Assembly: GCF_023231945.1 (NCBI RefSeq)
Contig: NZ_JAJLJH010000011.1
Location: 62,001 to 126,000 of the forward strand
Length of the DNA stretch: 64,000 nucleotides
Reading direction: 5' to 3'
Source of the DNA: Scleromatobacter humisilvae
Lineage (GTDB): Bacteria; Pseudomonadota; Gammaproteobacteria; Burkholderiales; Burkholderiaceae_C
The notes under the pieces are model-generated. The model was not told the origin of the DNA. It did not search any database and saw only the letters and a list, made by a program, of their open reading frames with translations. The translations under genes were made by a program, and so were the position numbers. This document shows positions 57,344 through 64,000 of the stretch, piece after piece. Each line of letters opens with the position of its first letter. Positions within the stretch are counted from its first letter, which is position 1.

Positions 57344-59572
57344 TCAGGGCGCCGGGATCAGCGCCGGCGAGATGGCCGCCGCGCCCTTCTTGTAGAGATC
57401 GCTCGCGTCCAGCGCCGTCAGGTAGCCGCGCGCGACGAGCGCGTCGGCCGCGGCGCCGAAGCGCGCCTGGTAGTCGGCGCGGCCGTGGTACAGCTGTGCG
57501 AGCGTCGCGCGGGTGTCCTTGGGCGAGCGCGTCGCCGGGCTGACCGCGAACGGGATCGCGGCGCCGGCGGTGCTGCAGCTCTCGCCCTTGGCGTGGCCCT
57601 GCGCGCGCAGGTTCCAGCCCGTGTAGGTGGCCAGCGGCACCGCGAGCTCGGGCATGCGGATGCCGGCGATCTCGTTGCCGTTGGCGTCGACCTTGGGCAC
57701 GCGGATCTTGTAGCGGCGCGCCACGTCGACCTGCGGCACGGCGCCGGCGTAGTCGGTCAGCGCGAGCGGGTTGACGCGCGGGCGCTCGGTCACGCTCAAG
57801 GCCAGCGGCGTGGCGGCGGCGCCGTTGGGCACGCTCAGGGCGGACAGGTCCGGCATGCCGGTCTTGCTCGAGGCGACGAGCGTGCCCGAGGTCACCGTCG
57901 GGTACTGCGATGGCGGCGGCGGCGTGCCCTTGACGATCCAGGCCTCGAGCGCGGGAATCAGCGCGCGCTCCACGGGCGTTTCCGACACCGGGCTGCCCGC
58001 GAGCTGGCAACCGGCGCCGACGGCCGGCTGCGTGAGGACGCCGGTCGTGACGCCATAGCCGCCGCCGTGCTGCGTGCCCGAGACGAGGTAGTAGCGGACG
58101 TTGTCCGGCAGCGCCGCGTCGTGGCCCGCGCCGTCGGTGACGACCAGCGAGGCGCGGCCGCCCCACCATTCGAAGCTGCCGTCGATCTGCATGATGTTGG
58201 GGCAGGTCGCGCTCTCGAGGCAACGCTTCATCAGGCCGTCGGTCGCGCCGCTGACGGGGTCGGTGGCCACGCCGTACGCGAACGGGAACTGGTCGCCCGG
58301 CATCCAGTGGTCTTCGTGCTCGCGCGAAAAGCGGCCGCTCTGCGCGAAGCGCGCGTTGGTCCAGGTGCGGCGCGCGCCGGCGATGATGGGCATCAGGCCG
58401 TCGAACACCTTGGCGCCGTGGCCGTCCTTGTTGAAGCCCTGGTACAGGAAGTCGCGCAGGAAGCGGCCCGACTGCGAGACGCCCGCGCCGATCACGACGT
58501 CGAAATTGGTGGACGGCGCGGCGGCGCAACCCGTGCCGGCGGCGCAGGCCGCAGCCTTCATGTCGGCCAGCGGGTTGGACTGGCCCTGCGCGTCGGCGCT
58601 GTCGTTCTTCAGGAAGCTGACGAGGTCGCGCACCGCGGCGAAGCCGATCCCGGCGACGACCGGGTTCTTCGCGCGATAAACGAAGCTGTAGATGGTGCCG
58701 CCGTCCGGCGCGACGGACGTGCCGTCCGCCAGCGGCACCGACGCCGGCGGCGTGAAGCGCACGACCACGTTGCCGTGGCCGTTGGAGTCGTAGCTCCAGT
58801 TCGTCACCGGCACCGATGGCGCCGCGTAAGTCAGCTTGCCGTCCGCGCCCTTCCAGGACTGGCGCGCCGTGAAGACGACTTCCGAACGGTCCGCGAGCGA
58901 GGCCGGCTCGTAGCCGAGATGGAAGGCGCTGAGGCCGCCGTTGGAGTCCGGCACGTATTCCTCGCGGCTCAGCCCGGTGATCGGCGTGCCGTCGCCGTTG
59001 GTGGCGACCGGGAACGTCGTGCCGACCGTGCGCATCGCGCCGTTGCTGCTCTGCTCGACGCTGCCCTGCCAGCCGCTCCACACGATCGTGTAGCCGGCGC
59101 GCAGCAGCGACGGGAAGCGGGCGTCGGGCGCGGCAGTGCCGACCGGGTCGGCGCCGATGAAGGCGTTGATGGCAGGCTTGCTGCCGCGGTTGACGGCGTC
59201 GTAGAACAGCACGCGGCGCGCGGTGCCGGCGGTCTTCGGCCGCAGGATCACGACGTCGGTCGTGTAGTCGACATAGCCGTCGGCATCCTTGGGCACGTTG
59301 ACGAGGTCGACGATGCCGGCGTTGTCCGCGTGGCTTGGCAGCAGGCGGCCATGCACCACGCCGCTGATGATCGTGTACGGGCCCGCCGCGCCGGCCGGCG
59401 TCGCGCCGCCGAAAGCGTCGGCCGTCGACAGCACCTCGAGGCGATCGACGACGCCCGCGGCCCGCGGCGCCTGCGGCAGCTGGGGCATCGGGATCGGCGT
59501 CGATTGAGGACTCGGGTTGGCGTTGCAGGCGGCGTACAGCGCTGCGGCCACTCCGAGATGCTTGAGGTTCAT
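57344..59572 (-). CDS. Exported alpha/beta hydrolase (ABHYD_10-like), paralogue of the fusion protein
   Basis: The 742-residue protein starts MNLKHLGVAAALYAAC with a signal peptide; a lipoprotein Cys16 is possible, but the box has Tyr at -3. Shared blocks with the paralogue include VNRGSKPAI, SGWQGSVE, GIGFAAVRDLVSF, GVSQSGRFLRDFLYQGFN (nucleophile Ser366), GTQHGGGYG (His) and LATYTGWN. The substrate is unknown; an esterase or tannase-like role is likely. I start at ATG 59572 where the signal peptide begins. It is convergent with the GntR gene, 22 bp apart. Confidence 0.85.
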   Translation of the reverse strand: MNLKHLGVAAALYAACNANPSPQSTPIPMPQLPQAPRAAGVVDRLEVLSTADAFGGATPAGAAGPYTIISGVVHGRLLPSHADNAGIVDLVNVPKDADGYVDYTTDVVILRPKTAGTARRVLFYDAVNRGSKPAINAFIGADPVGTAAPDARFPSLLRAGYTIVWSGWQGSVEQSSNGAMRTVGTTFPVATNGDGTPITGLSREEYVPDSNGGLSAFHLGYEPASLADRSEVVFTARQSWKGADGKLTYAAPSVPVTNWSYDSNGHGNVVVRFTPPASVPLADGTSVAPDGGTIYSFVYRAKNPVVAGIGFAAVRDLVSFLKNDSADAQGQSNPLADMKAAACAAGTGCAAAPSTNFDVVIGAGVSQSGRFLRDFLYQGFNKDGHGAKVFDGLMPIIAGARRTWTNARFAQSGRFSREHEDHWMPGDQFPFAYGVATDPVSGATDGLMKRCLESATCPNIMQIDGSFEWWGGRASLVVTDGAGHDAALPDNVRYYLVSGTQHGGGYGVTTGVLTQPAVGAGCQLAGSPVSETPVERALIPALEAWIVKGTPPPPSQYPTVTSGTLVASSKTGMPDLSALSVPNGAAATPLALSVTERPRVNPLALTDYAGAVPQVDVARRYKIRVPKVDANGNEIAGIRMPELAVPLATYTGWNLRAQGHAKGESCSTAGAAIPFAVSPATRSPKDTRATLAQLYHGRADYQARFGAAADALVARGYLTALDASDLYKKGAAAISPALIPAP

Positions 59573-59654
59573 CACGGTCGTTTCAGGCAATTCCAGCTGC
59601 CGGGTTGGCAGTCGGGAGGCCGAACGACCTCGCGAAGTCTTGAATTCTTCGTGC

Positions 59655-59760
59655 CCTGCATTCAAAACGGGAAGGAATGAATTCCCATTCGGCGACCTGT
59701 CCGCGAAATTGAGGTTCGCAAGCACTCGAAAGCGGCAAGACTTCACGCTCCGAATGCAGG
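59655..59760. repeat. Pair of inverted 9-bp repeats in a 378-bp intergenic strip
   Basis: CCTGCATTC at 59655-59663 is matched exactly by GAATGCAGG at 59752-59760. The strip 59573-59950 holds no protein gene I can support and lies between the divergent hydrolase and DUF1428 genes. Paired half-sites of this kind can bring two regulator dimers together, but chance is not excluded. Confidence 0.35.
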
Positions 59761-59950
59761 CCGGCCGTCTCGAAGATGGCACGCATCACCGCTTATCGGC
59801 GGTCCGGGCGCCGGCGCGAGGGCCGGGTCAAGAACTCCCTACGCGGACGCGCTGTCGCACGGATGTCGATTCCGGCGCGCATCATTCGTCGTACCCTGCA
59901 AGCCGGCCGCGAGCCTGTGCCGGCATCCCGTCCGTTCAAAGGAGACTGCA

Positions 59951-60304
59951 ATGACCTACATCGATGGATTCGTGGCCGCCGTCAAGACCGCCGACAAGGA
60001 GACCTACCGCGCGCACTGCCAGCTGATGGGCGGCGTGTTCAAGGAATACGGCGCGCTCGCGGTGGTCGACACCTGGGGCGACGACGTGCCCGAGGGCAAG
60101 CTCACCTCGTTCACGATGGCCGTCAAGCGCGAGGACGACGAGACCGTCGTCCTCGGCTGGATCAGCTGGCCGTCGAAGGCCCAGCGCGACGAGGCCTGGA
60201 AGAAGGTGATGGCCGACCCGCGCATGCAGCCCGGCGCCACGCCCATGCCCTTCGACGGCAAGCGGATGATCTTCGGCGGCTTCGAGATGATCTCGCAGGT
60301 CTAG
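59951..60304 (+). CDS. DUF1428 family protein
   Basis: The 117-residue protein matches the YbaA/DUF1428 family (dimeric alpha/beta barrel): MTYIDGFVAAVKTADKETYR, WGDDVPEGKLTSFTMAVK, VVLGWISWPSKAQRDEAWKKVMADPRM and the terminal DGKRMIFGGFEMI. The family's function is unknown. AAAGGAGA precedes the ATG. The stop shares CTAG with the convergent hydrolase gene. Confidence 0.93.
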   Translation: MTYIDGFVAAVKTADKETYRAHCQLMGGVFKEYGALAVVDTWGDDVPEGKLTSFTMAVKREDDETVVLGWISWPSKAQRDEAWKKVMADPRMQPGATPMPFDGKRMIFGGFEMISQV

Positions 60305-61218
60305 CCGGGCACCGGCACCTCGACGGCCACCTCGCCCACCACCGCGCGCCGCAGCAGCGGCCACAGCGCCTGGTGCGACTGGCGGAACCAGTCGAGGTGG
60401 CCGATCGCGCGCAGGCCGTGGTCGCGCGGCCTGACGCGCAGCGTCGCGCGCGGCGACGCGGGCAACGTGCGCAGCAGGTCGCGCACCGTCTCGGGCGTGG
60501 CGATGTCGTCGTCCTCCGCGTGCAGCACGACGATGGGCGTGCGCACCTGGGCGTGGAAGTCGGCGGCCAGGCCGGCGCGCACCGCGTTGGTCGCGTAGCC
60601 GCCCGCCGCGCACCACTGGCCCCATTGCCGGCCGACCTGCGCCGGCAGGTTCTCGCCGAGGCCCAGCCACGCGGTCGGCGCGTAGCCCTTGAAGAGCGTG
60701 CCGATGGGCACCATCAGCCGCAGGCCGAACCGCGCCTTGAGCGCGAACGCGAGCCGCATCCCGCCGAACCAGCCGGTGGACGCGGCCACGCCGACCAGCC
60801 GCGCGATGCGCTCGTGGTTGGGCAGCAGCCCGATCATCTGCGCGCCCGCGCTGTGGCCCACCAGCACGACCTGCGCGGCACCCGTGCGTTCCAGCAGCCA
60901 CTGCAGCGCGGCGACCTGGTCGAGCCGGCCCCAGTCGACCAGGCGGGCGCGGCTGTCGGCCAGCGAGCCTTCCAGCGACAGCCCGATGCCGCGGTAGTCG
61001 AACACCAGCACCGGGTGGCCCTGTCCCGCGAGCCAGTCGGCGAAGCGCCAGTAGAACTGCTGGCGCACGCCGGTGGCCGGCGAGATCAACACCGGCGCGG
61101 CCGTGGCGTCGCCGCGCGCGGCGAAGAAGTGGCCCTGCAGGCGCTGGCCATCGGCGCAGGCGAGCGTGACGGGGTCGGGCCGCAGCGTCGCGGCGTCGTT
61201 CGGTCGCGGGTCAGTCAT
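60301..61218 (-). CDS. Alpha/beta hydrolase (serine-aminopeptidase-like)
   Basis: The 305-residue cytoplasmic-type hydrolase has nucleophile Ser123 in VLVGHSAGAQ, the oxyanion region ISPATGVRQQFY, Asp in VLHAEDDDIATPE and a His in GHLDWFRQS. The substrate is unknown. It overlaps the end of the marR gene by 8 bp, so the two are one operon. Confidence 0.9.
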   Translation of the reverse strand: MTDPRPNDAATLRPDPVTLACADGQRLQGHFFAARGDATAAPVLISPATGVRQQFYWRFADWLAGQGHPVLVFDYRGIGLSLEGSLADSRARLVDWGRLDQVAALQWLLERTGAAQVVLVGHSAGAQMIGLLPNHERIARLVGVAASTGWFGGMRLAFALKARFGLRLMVPIGTLFKGYAPTAWLGLGENLPAQVGRQWGQWCAAGGYATNAVRAGLAADFHAQVRTPIVVLHAEDDDIATPETVRDLLRTLPASPRATLRVRPRDHGLRAIGHLDWFRQSHQALWPLLRRAVVGEVAVEVPVPG

Positions 61219-61657
61219 CGGTGTCTCCCAAGGTCTGCACGTGTTCCAGCCAGCGCGCCACTGTCTGCAGCTCGGACGGCGTGAACTTGTCGAACAAGGC
61301 GTCGTTGATGCGGCCCAGCGCCTTCGCCAGCGCCGGCAGCAACACGCGGCCCGCGGGCTGCAGCCACACCTGCTGCGTGCGCGCGTCGACGTCGCTCGCG
61401 CGCCGCTCGACCCAGTGCAGCGCCTCCATGCGCTGAACGAGACCCGACATCGCCGACGGCGCCAGGTCGAGGGCCTGCGAGAGCCGGCCCATCGTCGCGC
61501 CGTCCTCCTTCGCGAGCACGAACAGCACGCCGCTCTGCGCGGGCGACGGCGCGCCCGTGCCCGCGCGCGCGGCGCGCTCCTGCTCGGCGGCGATGAACTG
61601 CTGCAGGCGGCGCTGGGCGCTGTTGAGGAGAAAGATGAGGCGCGGCGGCTTGGACAT
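61211..61657 (-). CDS. MarR-family transcriptional regulator
   Basis: The 148-residue MarR protein has the winged-helix core GATMGRLSQALDLAPSAMSGLVQRMEALHWVERRASDVDARTQQVWL. This contains the wing pattern D-x-R, here DVDARTQQ. The start is ATG 61657. A perfect palindrome sits just upstream, so autoregulation of the marR-hydrolase operon is likely. Confidence 0.92.
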   Translation of the reverse strand: MSKPPRLIFLLNSAQRRLQQFIAAEQERAARAGTGAPSPAQSGVLFVLAKEDGATMGRLSQALDLAPSAMSGLVQRMEALHWVERRASDVDARTQQVWLQPAGRVLLPALAKALGRINDALFDKFTPSELQTVARWLEHVQTLGDTDD

Positions 61658-61667
61658 GGCCTTCACT

Positions 61668-61687
61668 TTATTTCGCATGCGAAATAA
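61668..61687. promoter_or_regulatory. 20-bp perfect palindrome, probable MarR operator
   Basis: TTATTTCGCATGCGAAATAA is a perfect 20-bp palindrome located 10 bp upstream of the marR ATG, in an otherwise very GC-rich area. Its size and place fit a MarR dimer site overlapping the promoter or leader. Confidence 0.8.
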
Positions 61688-61795
61688 ATGCAAGCCGGGC
61701 CGAGGCGGGATGTCCGGTTCGCGGGCGAGCTTCCGTCCGATGGATGGAGGAGCAAGGCCCGGATGTCCCGCGCCGCCTTCACCGAGGAGATCGCG

Positions 61796-62482
61796 ATGCA
61801 CAACTTCACCCACGGCGGATCGCCGCGCACGGCCGTGCGCGCCCTGGCAGCGGCCGCGCTGATGTCGGCGGCGCTGGCGACGGCCGGAGCGGCCACCGGG
61901 CCCGACCTGCTGGTCAACGGCAGCTTCGAGGTCGGCGACCAGGGCATGGTCGGCCCCGGAGACCGCGTGTCTCTGGGCTCCGCGGCCATCGCCGGCTGGA
62001 CCGTCGCCAGCAGCCCGGTCGTCTGGGGCGCGCCAGGCGACGTCGGCGCCGCCTCCGACGGCATCAGCTTCGTCGACCTCGGTGGCGCGGGGCGACCGCA
62101 GATCAGCCAATGGGTGACGACCGTCGCCGACCAGGCCTATCGCCTGTCCTTCGACCTCGGAACGCCCTATCGGGAGCCGAACGATCCGGGCGTGAGCGTC
62201 GCCGTCGGCGCCGGGCCGGGCCGCTTCGCCGAGTTCCACGCGGTCAACGAGTCGTTCGTGCAGGCGTACCGGCACATCGACTTCGATTTCATCGCGGGTG
62301 GCGACCGCACGGACGTCGTCTTCGCCGAGTTCGGCATCGACGAGCACGTCGACCTGGACAACGTCTCGCTGGCGGCCTTCAGCGCCGCCGCCGTCCCGGA
62401 ACCCGCGTCCTGGGCCCTGCTGGCGGCCGGCCTGCTCGGCATCCGCTTCGCGCGCCGCCGCGGGCGCGTCGCGGGCGCGTGA
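61796..62482 (+). CDS. PEP-CTERM sorting-signal protein with DUF642-like domain
   Basis: The 228-residue exported protein has a signal peptide (AVRALAAAALMSAALATAGA) and a galactose-binding-like domain beginning GPDLLVNGSFEVGDQG. It ends in the sorting tail VPEPASWALLAAGLLGIRF followed by ARRRGR. The start is ATG 61796 with GAGGAGA upstream. It may be cell-surface or matrix-linked after exosortase processing. Confidence 0.9.
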   Translation: MHNFTHGGSPRTAVRALAAAALMSAALATAGAATGPDLLVNGSFEVGDQGMVGPGDRVSLGSAAIAGWTVASSPVVWGAPGDVGAASDGISFVDLGGAGRPQISQWVTTVADQAYRLSFDLGTPYREPNDPGVSVAVGAGPGRFAEFHAVNESFVQAYRHIDFDFIAGGDRTDVVFAEFGIDEHVDLDNVSLAAFSAAAVPEPASWALLAAGLLGIRFARRRGRVAGA

Positions 62483-62598
62483 GCCAGCGGCGGCAGTCCG
62501 CCACTCGACGGCCAACGACGCCGGTCCGCCGAACGGTAAGTCCGCAGCAAGCCGATATCGGCGACCATAGCGGGTTGGATCACAAGAAAAGCCCGACC

Positions 62599-63852
62599 AT
62601 GCCGCCGCCGACCTCGACCGCACCCGCCGCCCAGTTCTCGCCGTACCAGAAGTTCGTCGTCGGACTGCTCGCGCTGCTGCAGTTCGCCGTCATCCTCGAC
62701 TTCATGCTGATGTCGCCGCTGGGCGTGTTCATCATGCCGGCGCTGGCGATCTCGACGAAGCAGTTCGGCCTCGCGGTGTCGGCCTACGCGTTCAGCGCCG
62801 GCGTCTCCGGATTCATCGCAGCCGGCTTCGCCGACCGCTTCGACCGCAAGAAGATCCTGATGTTCTTCTACACCGGCTTCCTGCTCGGCACGCTGGGATG
62901 CGGCCTCGCGCCGACCTACGAGCTGCTGCTGGCGGCGCGCATCGTCACCGGCATCTTCGGCGGCGTGATCGGCTCGGTGGTGCTGGCGATCGCCACCGAC
63001 CTGTTCGAGATCTCGCTGCGCGGCCGCGTGATGGGCCTGATCCAGACGGCCTTCGCCGCCAGCCAGGTGCTGGGCCTGCCGATGGCGCTGTTCTTCGCCA
63101 AGCACTGGGACTGGCACGTGCCCTTCCTCGTGCTGGCCGCGCTCGGACTGGCCGGCCTCGTGGTGATCGGCGCGAAGCTCAAGCCGGTGGACGGCCACCT
63201 GGGCAAGCCGCAGGAACACAGCCCGTTCATGCACCTGTGGCACACGATCACCGAGCCGCGCCACCTGCTGGCCTTCCTCGCGGTCACGCTGCTGGCCACG
63301 GGCGGCTTCATGCTGATGCCGTTCAGCAGCGCGTTCCTGGTCCACAACATCGGCATCGACGCGGCGCACCTGCCGGCGATCTACTTCTTCACCGGCATCT
63401 GCACCATCGTGTTCGGCCCGATGATCGGCAAGGCGGCCGACAGGATCGGCAAGTTCAGGGTGTTCCTGTTCGGCAGCATGCTGTCGATGCTGATGGTGGT
63501 GATCTACACGCACCTGGGCGTGACGTCGCTGCCGGTGGTGGTGCTGGTCAACGTGATCATGTTCGTCGGCATCTTCTCGCGCATGATCCCGTTCCAGGCG
63601 CTCTCGTCGCAGGTGCCGGAGGCGACCAGGCGCGGCGCGTACAACGCGATCAGCTCGTCGATCCAGCAGGTGTCGGGCGGGCTGGCGTCGCTGCTGGCGG
63701 GGCACATCGTCGCGCAAGGCGCGGACGGGCGGATCGAGCACTTCGCGGATGTCGGCTATGTTGTCGTCGCGACCACGCTGATCACGATCGGGCTGGTGTG
63801 GCTCATCCAGCGCCAGCTGCAGGAACGCACCGCGGCCACCGCGGCGGCTTGA
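62599..63852 (+). CDS. MFS transporter
   Basis: The 417-residue protein has 12 predicted helices. It carries the MFS motif A-type loop GFADRFDRKKILMFF after helix 2 and a repeated half at GKAADRIGKFRVFLFG. An N-terminal ILDFMLMSPLGVFIMPAL segment resembles the drug/arabinose-efflux type. The substrate is unknown. Its TGA directly abuts the stop of the convergent gene on the minus strand. Confidence 0.9.
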   Translation: MPPPTSTAPAAQFSPYQKFVVGLLALLQFAVILDFMLMSPLGVFIMPALAISTKQFGLAVSAYAFSAGVSGFIAAGFADRFDRKKILMFFYTGFLLGTLGCGLAPTYELLLAARIVTGIFGGVIGSVVLAIATDLFEISLRGRVMGLIQTAFAASQVLGLPMALFFAKHWDWHVPFLVLAALGLAGLVVIGAKLKPVDGHLGKPQEHSPFMHLWHTITEPRHLLAFLAVTLLATGGFMLMPFSSAFLVHNIGIDAAHLPAIYFFTGICTIVFGPMIGKAADRIGKFRVFLFGSMLSMLMVVIYTHLGVTSLPVVVLVNVIMFVGIFSRMIPFQALSSQVPEATRRGAYNAISSSIQQVSGGLASLLAGHIVAQGADGRIEHFADVGYVVVATTLITIGLVWLIQRQLQERTAATAAA

Positions 63853-64000
63853 TCAGGCCAGGCAGGCGCGGACGACCGGTGCCGTGAAGTGGCGGCCGAT
63901 CAGCGTGTGCGCGAACATGTAGTCGCGCCGCGAGCGGTCGCACAACTCGTCGAGGTCGACCTGGCCACGTTCGTCGCAGGGGAAGGTCAGCGGCGCCTGC
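63853..64000 (-). CDS. C-terminal end of an unidentified protein (partial)
   Basis: The last 48 codons of a minus-strand gene are visible. They encode QAPLTFPCDERGQVDLDELC, then DRSRRDYMFAHTLIGRHFT and APVVRACLA before TGA. Codon use fits coding sequence and the frame stays open to the right edge. I do not recognise the family from this fragment. Confidence 0.6.
   Translation of the reverse strand, partial: QAPLTFPCDERGQVDLDELCDRSRRDYMFAHTLIGRHFTAPVVRACLA

Overview
The window is high-GC bacterial chromosome. Gene content and order point to a betaproteobacterium of the order Burkholderiales, most likely from the Rubrivivax/Leptothrix/Roseateles side. The reasons are the run pilMNOPQ - aroK - aroB - dgt - gltB - gltD - mla, a classical betaproteobacterial trimeric porin, and several PEP-CTERM sorting signals. 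The genus is inference. I saw no tRNA, rRNA, CRISPR array or prophage.

Region 1 (1-10.7 kb, all minus strand): an Mla phospholipid-transport operon mlaF-E-D-A-C-B (mlaB cut by the window edge), preceded by gltB-gltD for glutamate synthase. Region 2 (10.7-21.5 kb, minus): a short RAYT transposase element with matching inverted ends sits between gltB and dgt. Beyond it lies pilM-N-O-P-Q, an Ig-repeat lipoprotein, aroK, aroB and dgt. The lipoprotein lies between pilQ and aroK and overlaps the aroK start. Region 3 (21.7-30.7 kb): divergent mrcA/ponA, a DJ-1/PfpI-like protein, cyaY and lptM, then a four-gene Dpp/Opp-type ABC importer with no binding protein in the window, and a porin with a textbook terminator.

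Region 4 (30.9-41.4 kb): coq7, an OsmC-type peroxidase, a probable small RNA, ilvA, a Crp/Fnr regulator, an uncharacterised ABC ATPase/membrane pair, a LysR regulator divergent from a quinone-oxidoreductase-like enzyme, and an AI-2E/PerM family protein with a large extra C-terminal domain. Several convergent pairs here and further on have overlapping or touching stop codons.

Region 5 (41.4-53.5 kb, minus): a Tat-exported phospholipase C behind a PEP-CTERM protein, then a ten-gene malonate operon, dctP-Q-M (TRAP transporter) followed by mdcA-C-D-E-G-B-H. Uptake, prosthetic-group synthesis and loading, and malonate decarboxylation are all encoded. The usual malonate carriers (MdcF or MdcLM) are replaced by the TRAP system. 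Most junctions overlap by 1-4 nt, which suggests translational coupling.

Region 6 (53.6-64 kb): two paralogous exported alpha/beta hydrolases flank a GntR/FCD regulator. The first carries a complete PEP-CTERM signal in the middle of the polypeptide, followed by what looks like a second signal peptide. This is the most unusual gene in the window. Then come a DUF1428 protein, a MarR-hydrolase pair with a perfect 20-bp operator-like palindrome, another PEP-CTERM protein, an MFS transporter, and the C-terminal end of an unidentified gene at the right edge.
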